The notes under the pieces: generated by a model | Told to the model about the DNA's origin: nothing | What the model saw: the letters and a program-made list of their open reading frames with translations, nothing else | The model's database searches: none | Program-made: the position numbers and the translations under genes | In this document: positions 63,001 through 64,000 of the stretch, one piece after another | Layout of the letters: every line of letters begins with the position of its first letter | Numbering within the stretch: position 1 is the stretch's first letter | Assembly (NCBI GenBank): GCA_023055505.1 | Contig: JALIRH010000013.1 | Span: 5,208,001 to 5,272,000, forward strand | DNA: 64,000 nt | Source of the DNA: Callipepla californica brunnescens | Lineage: Eukaryota; Chordata; Aves; Galliformes; Odontophoridae | Direction: 5' to 3'

Positions 63001-64000
63001 TTAGGGAGGCACTGACCTTGAGCTTGGAAGAAGTGGTGTTTAAACCTTGCACAGCTCTCACGGGCCCCCTTACCTTCTAGCACTCTAGCCCATGAGATAC
63101 CTCCAGGTAGGTCCTGGAAAAAGTCAGAGCTACCTTTCTGAAAATCCAGGGTAGCAGTCGTACTTTTTGCCTTACTTCTTCCACTCACGATCTTGAACTC
63201 CATTATCTCATGATGCTACATTGACTGTGCATGCCTGGCTACATTGCTTACCAAACAGAGACCTGAAAAATTAAAGTCTCCCATGAGAACCAGTGCTGAG
63301 GATTGTGGGGCTACTTCCTGATGTTTGTAGAAGGCCTCATCAATCTCATTTTCTTGATCAGGAGAGCTGTAGTACACTCCCACAGGAATGTCAGCCATAC
63401 CAGCCTGCCCCTTTGTTCTCATGCACAAGCTCTCCACGTGTTCTTCACCCTCTCCCAGGTGGAGCTCAATACATTCTAGTTGCCCTCTCACATAAAGAGC
63501 AACTCCTTCACCTTGCTTCCCCAGCCTGTGTTTCCTGAAAAGGACATAGCCCTCTGTGACAGCATTCTAGTCATGCAAGCTGTCCCGCCATGTCTCCATG
63601 ACTGCAATGAGATCATGGCTCTGCATCAGTACGCAGATCTCCAGCTCATCCTGTTTATTTCCCGTGTTGCACACATTGGTGTTGCAAGCATTTCAGGGCT
63701 GCAGCAGGTGTAGTTACCCCTAGAGGGATGTAAGAAGACTTTGGCATATTGGCAGTGTGACCTTCTCTGAGGAGTCCTCACATGATCCTATGGGACAACT
63801 CAAGAGATTTTTCCCTGCTGTCTCCAACAGTGACAACTTCTTTCAGCTCTTTTCTGTCACATTTAACTCCCCCTTCCTTCCCCCTTCAAGCTTAGTTTAA
63901 AGCCCTAGTAAACAATCCAGAAAGCTTACTTCCCCATAGCACTTGTTGGCAAATGGTAAGACTAGCTTATAAAGCCTCTGAAAACCTTGCAACTTGAGTG
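60075..64000 (+). other. PICALM-like intron 8 (partial)
   Basis: From GTCAGT onward no further ANTH-family exon is seen. The first 1.5 kb holds only T-rich low complexity near 60270-60287 and 61279-61300. The rest is mostly a long degenerate CR1 on the opposite strand. Confidence 0.8.
61600..63960 (-). mobile_element. CR1 LINE, degenerate ORF2, 3' end missing
   Basis: Read on the minus strand, frames match CR1 ORF2 in order. Endonuclease remnants come first (VGVYYSSPDQENEIDEAF and VLMGDFNFS near 63491-63216). A linker with LEGKG and GKGGRRPVWMSKEL follows near 63203-62880, and NAFFASVFTSKT near 62670. Reverse transcriptase comes last, with VIYLDFSKAFDTVSHAILL near 62290-62051 and LSKYTDNSKLG and LDRLESWAARN near 61945-61700. 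The catalytic YADD-type box reads YTDN. Frameshifts and stops break the frame, so the copy is dead. The final third of the reverse transcriptase and the CR1 3' tail are absent at about 61600. The 5' limit may lie beyond the window. Confidence 0.9.

Noticed and set aside
61598..63491. Minus-strand frames as host genes
   Set aside because: They are pieces of CR1 endonuclease and reverse transcriptase with broken frames, not host coding sequence.
1..64000. CRISPR arrays, tRNA or rRNA genes, or integrated viral genes
   Set aside because: No regularly spaced repeats, cloverleaf-type sequences, ribosomal RNA segments or viral protein frames were recognised on either strand.

Overview
The window is vertebrate nuclear DNA, most likely from a bird. 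It holds GT-AG introns of moderate size, one CpG-island promoter, and several CR1 LINE remnants with the avian 3' tail (repeated ATAGAATC or its complement). No bacterial, viral or organellar features were seen. The species cannot be resolved from the sequence alone.

Two protein-coding genes are supported, both on the + strand. The first is GAB3, a Gab-family docking adaptor. Bases 1-21854 look like its first intron. Nine coding exons lie between 21855 and 37025 and encode all but about the first 24 residues, including the natural stop. A long 3' UTR probably runs to a poly(A) signal at 41183. The motifs expected of a Gab protein are present: most of the PH domain, two Grb2 SH3 sites, three YxxM sites for PI3K p85, and two C-terminal tyrosine sites for SHP2.

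An intergenic stretch of about 9 kb follows (41206-50150). It holds simple repeats, a CR1 fragment and two weak exon-like open frames.

The second gene starts in a CpG island near 50150-50670 and runs off the right edge. Eight exons (50443-60074) join to 269 in-frame residues that form a complete ANTH domain of the PICALM/AP180 clathrin-assembly family. The protein resembles PICALM most but carries too many substitutions to be the highly conserved PICALM itself. I read it as a third, PICALM-like paralog. Its last visible intron (from 60075) contains a long, decayed CR1 on the minus strand with endonuclease and reverse transcriptase remnants.

The pairing is informative. In mammals GAB2 and PICALM lie close together on one chromosome arm (human 11q14). 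A GAB3 plus PICALM-like pair here looks like the sister copy from the vertebrate genome duplications, with the clathrin partner apparently missing next to mammalian GAB3. The two genes act in different pathways (receptor signalling and endocytosis), and nothing in the sequence suggests co-regulation.
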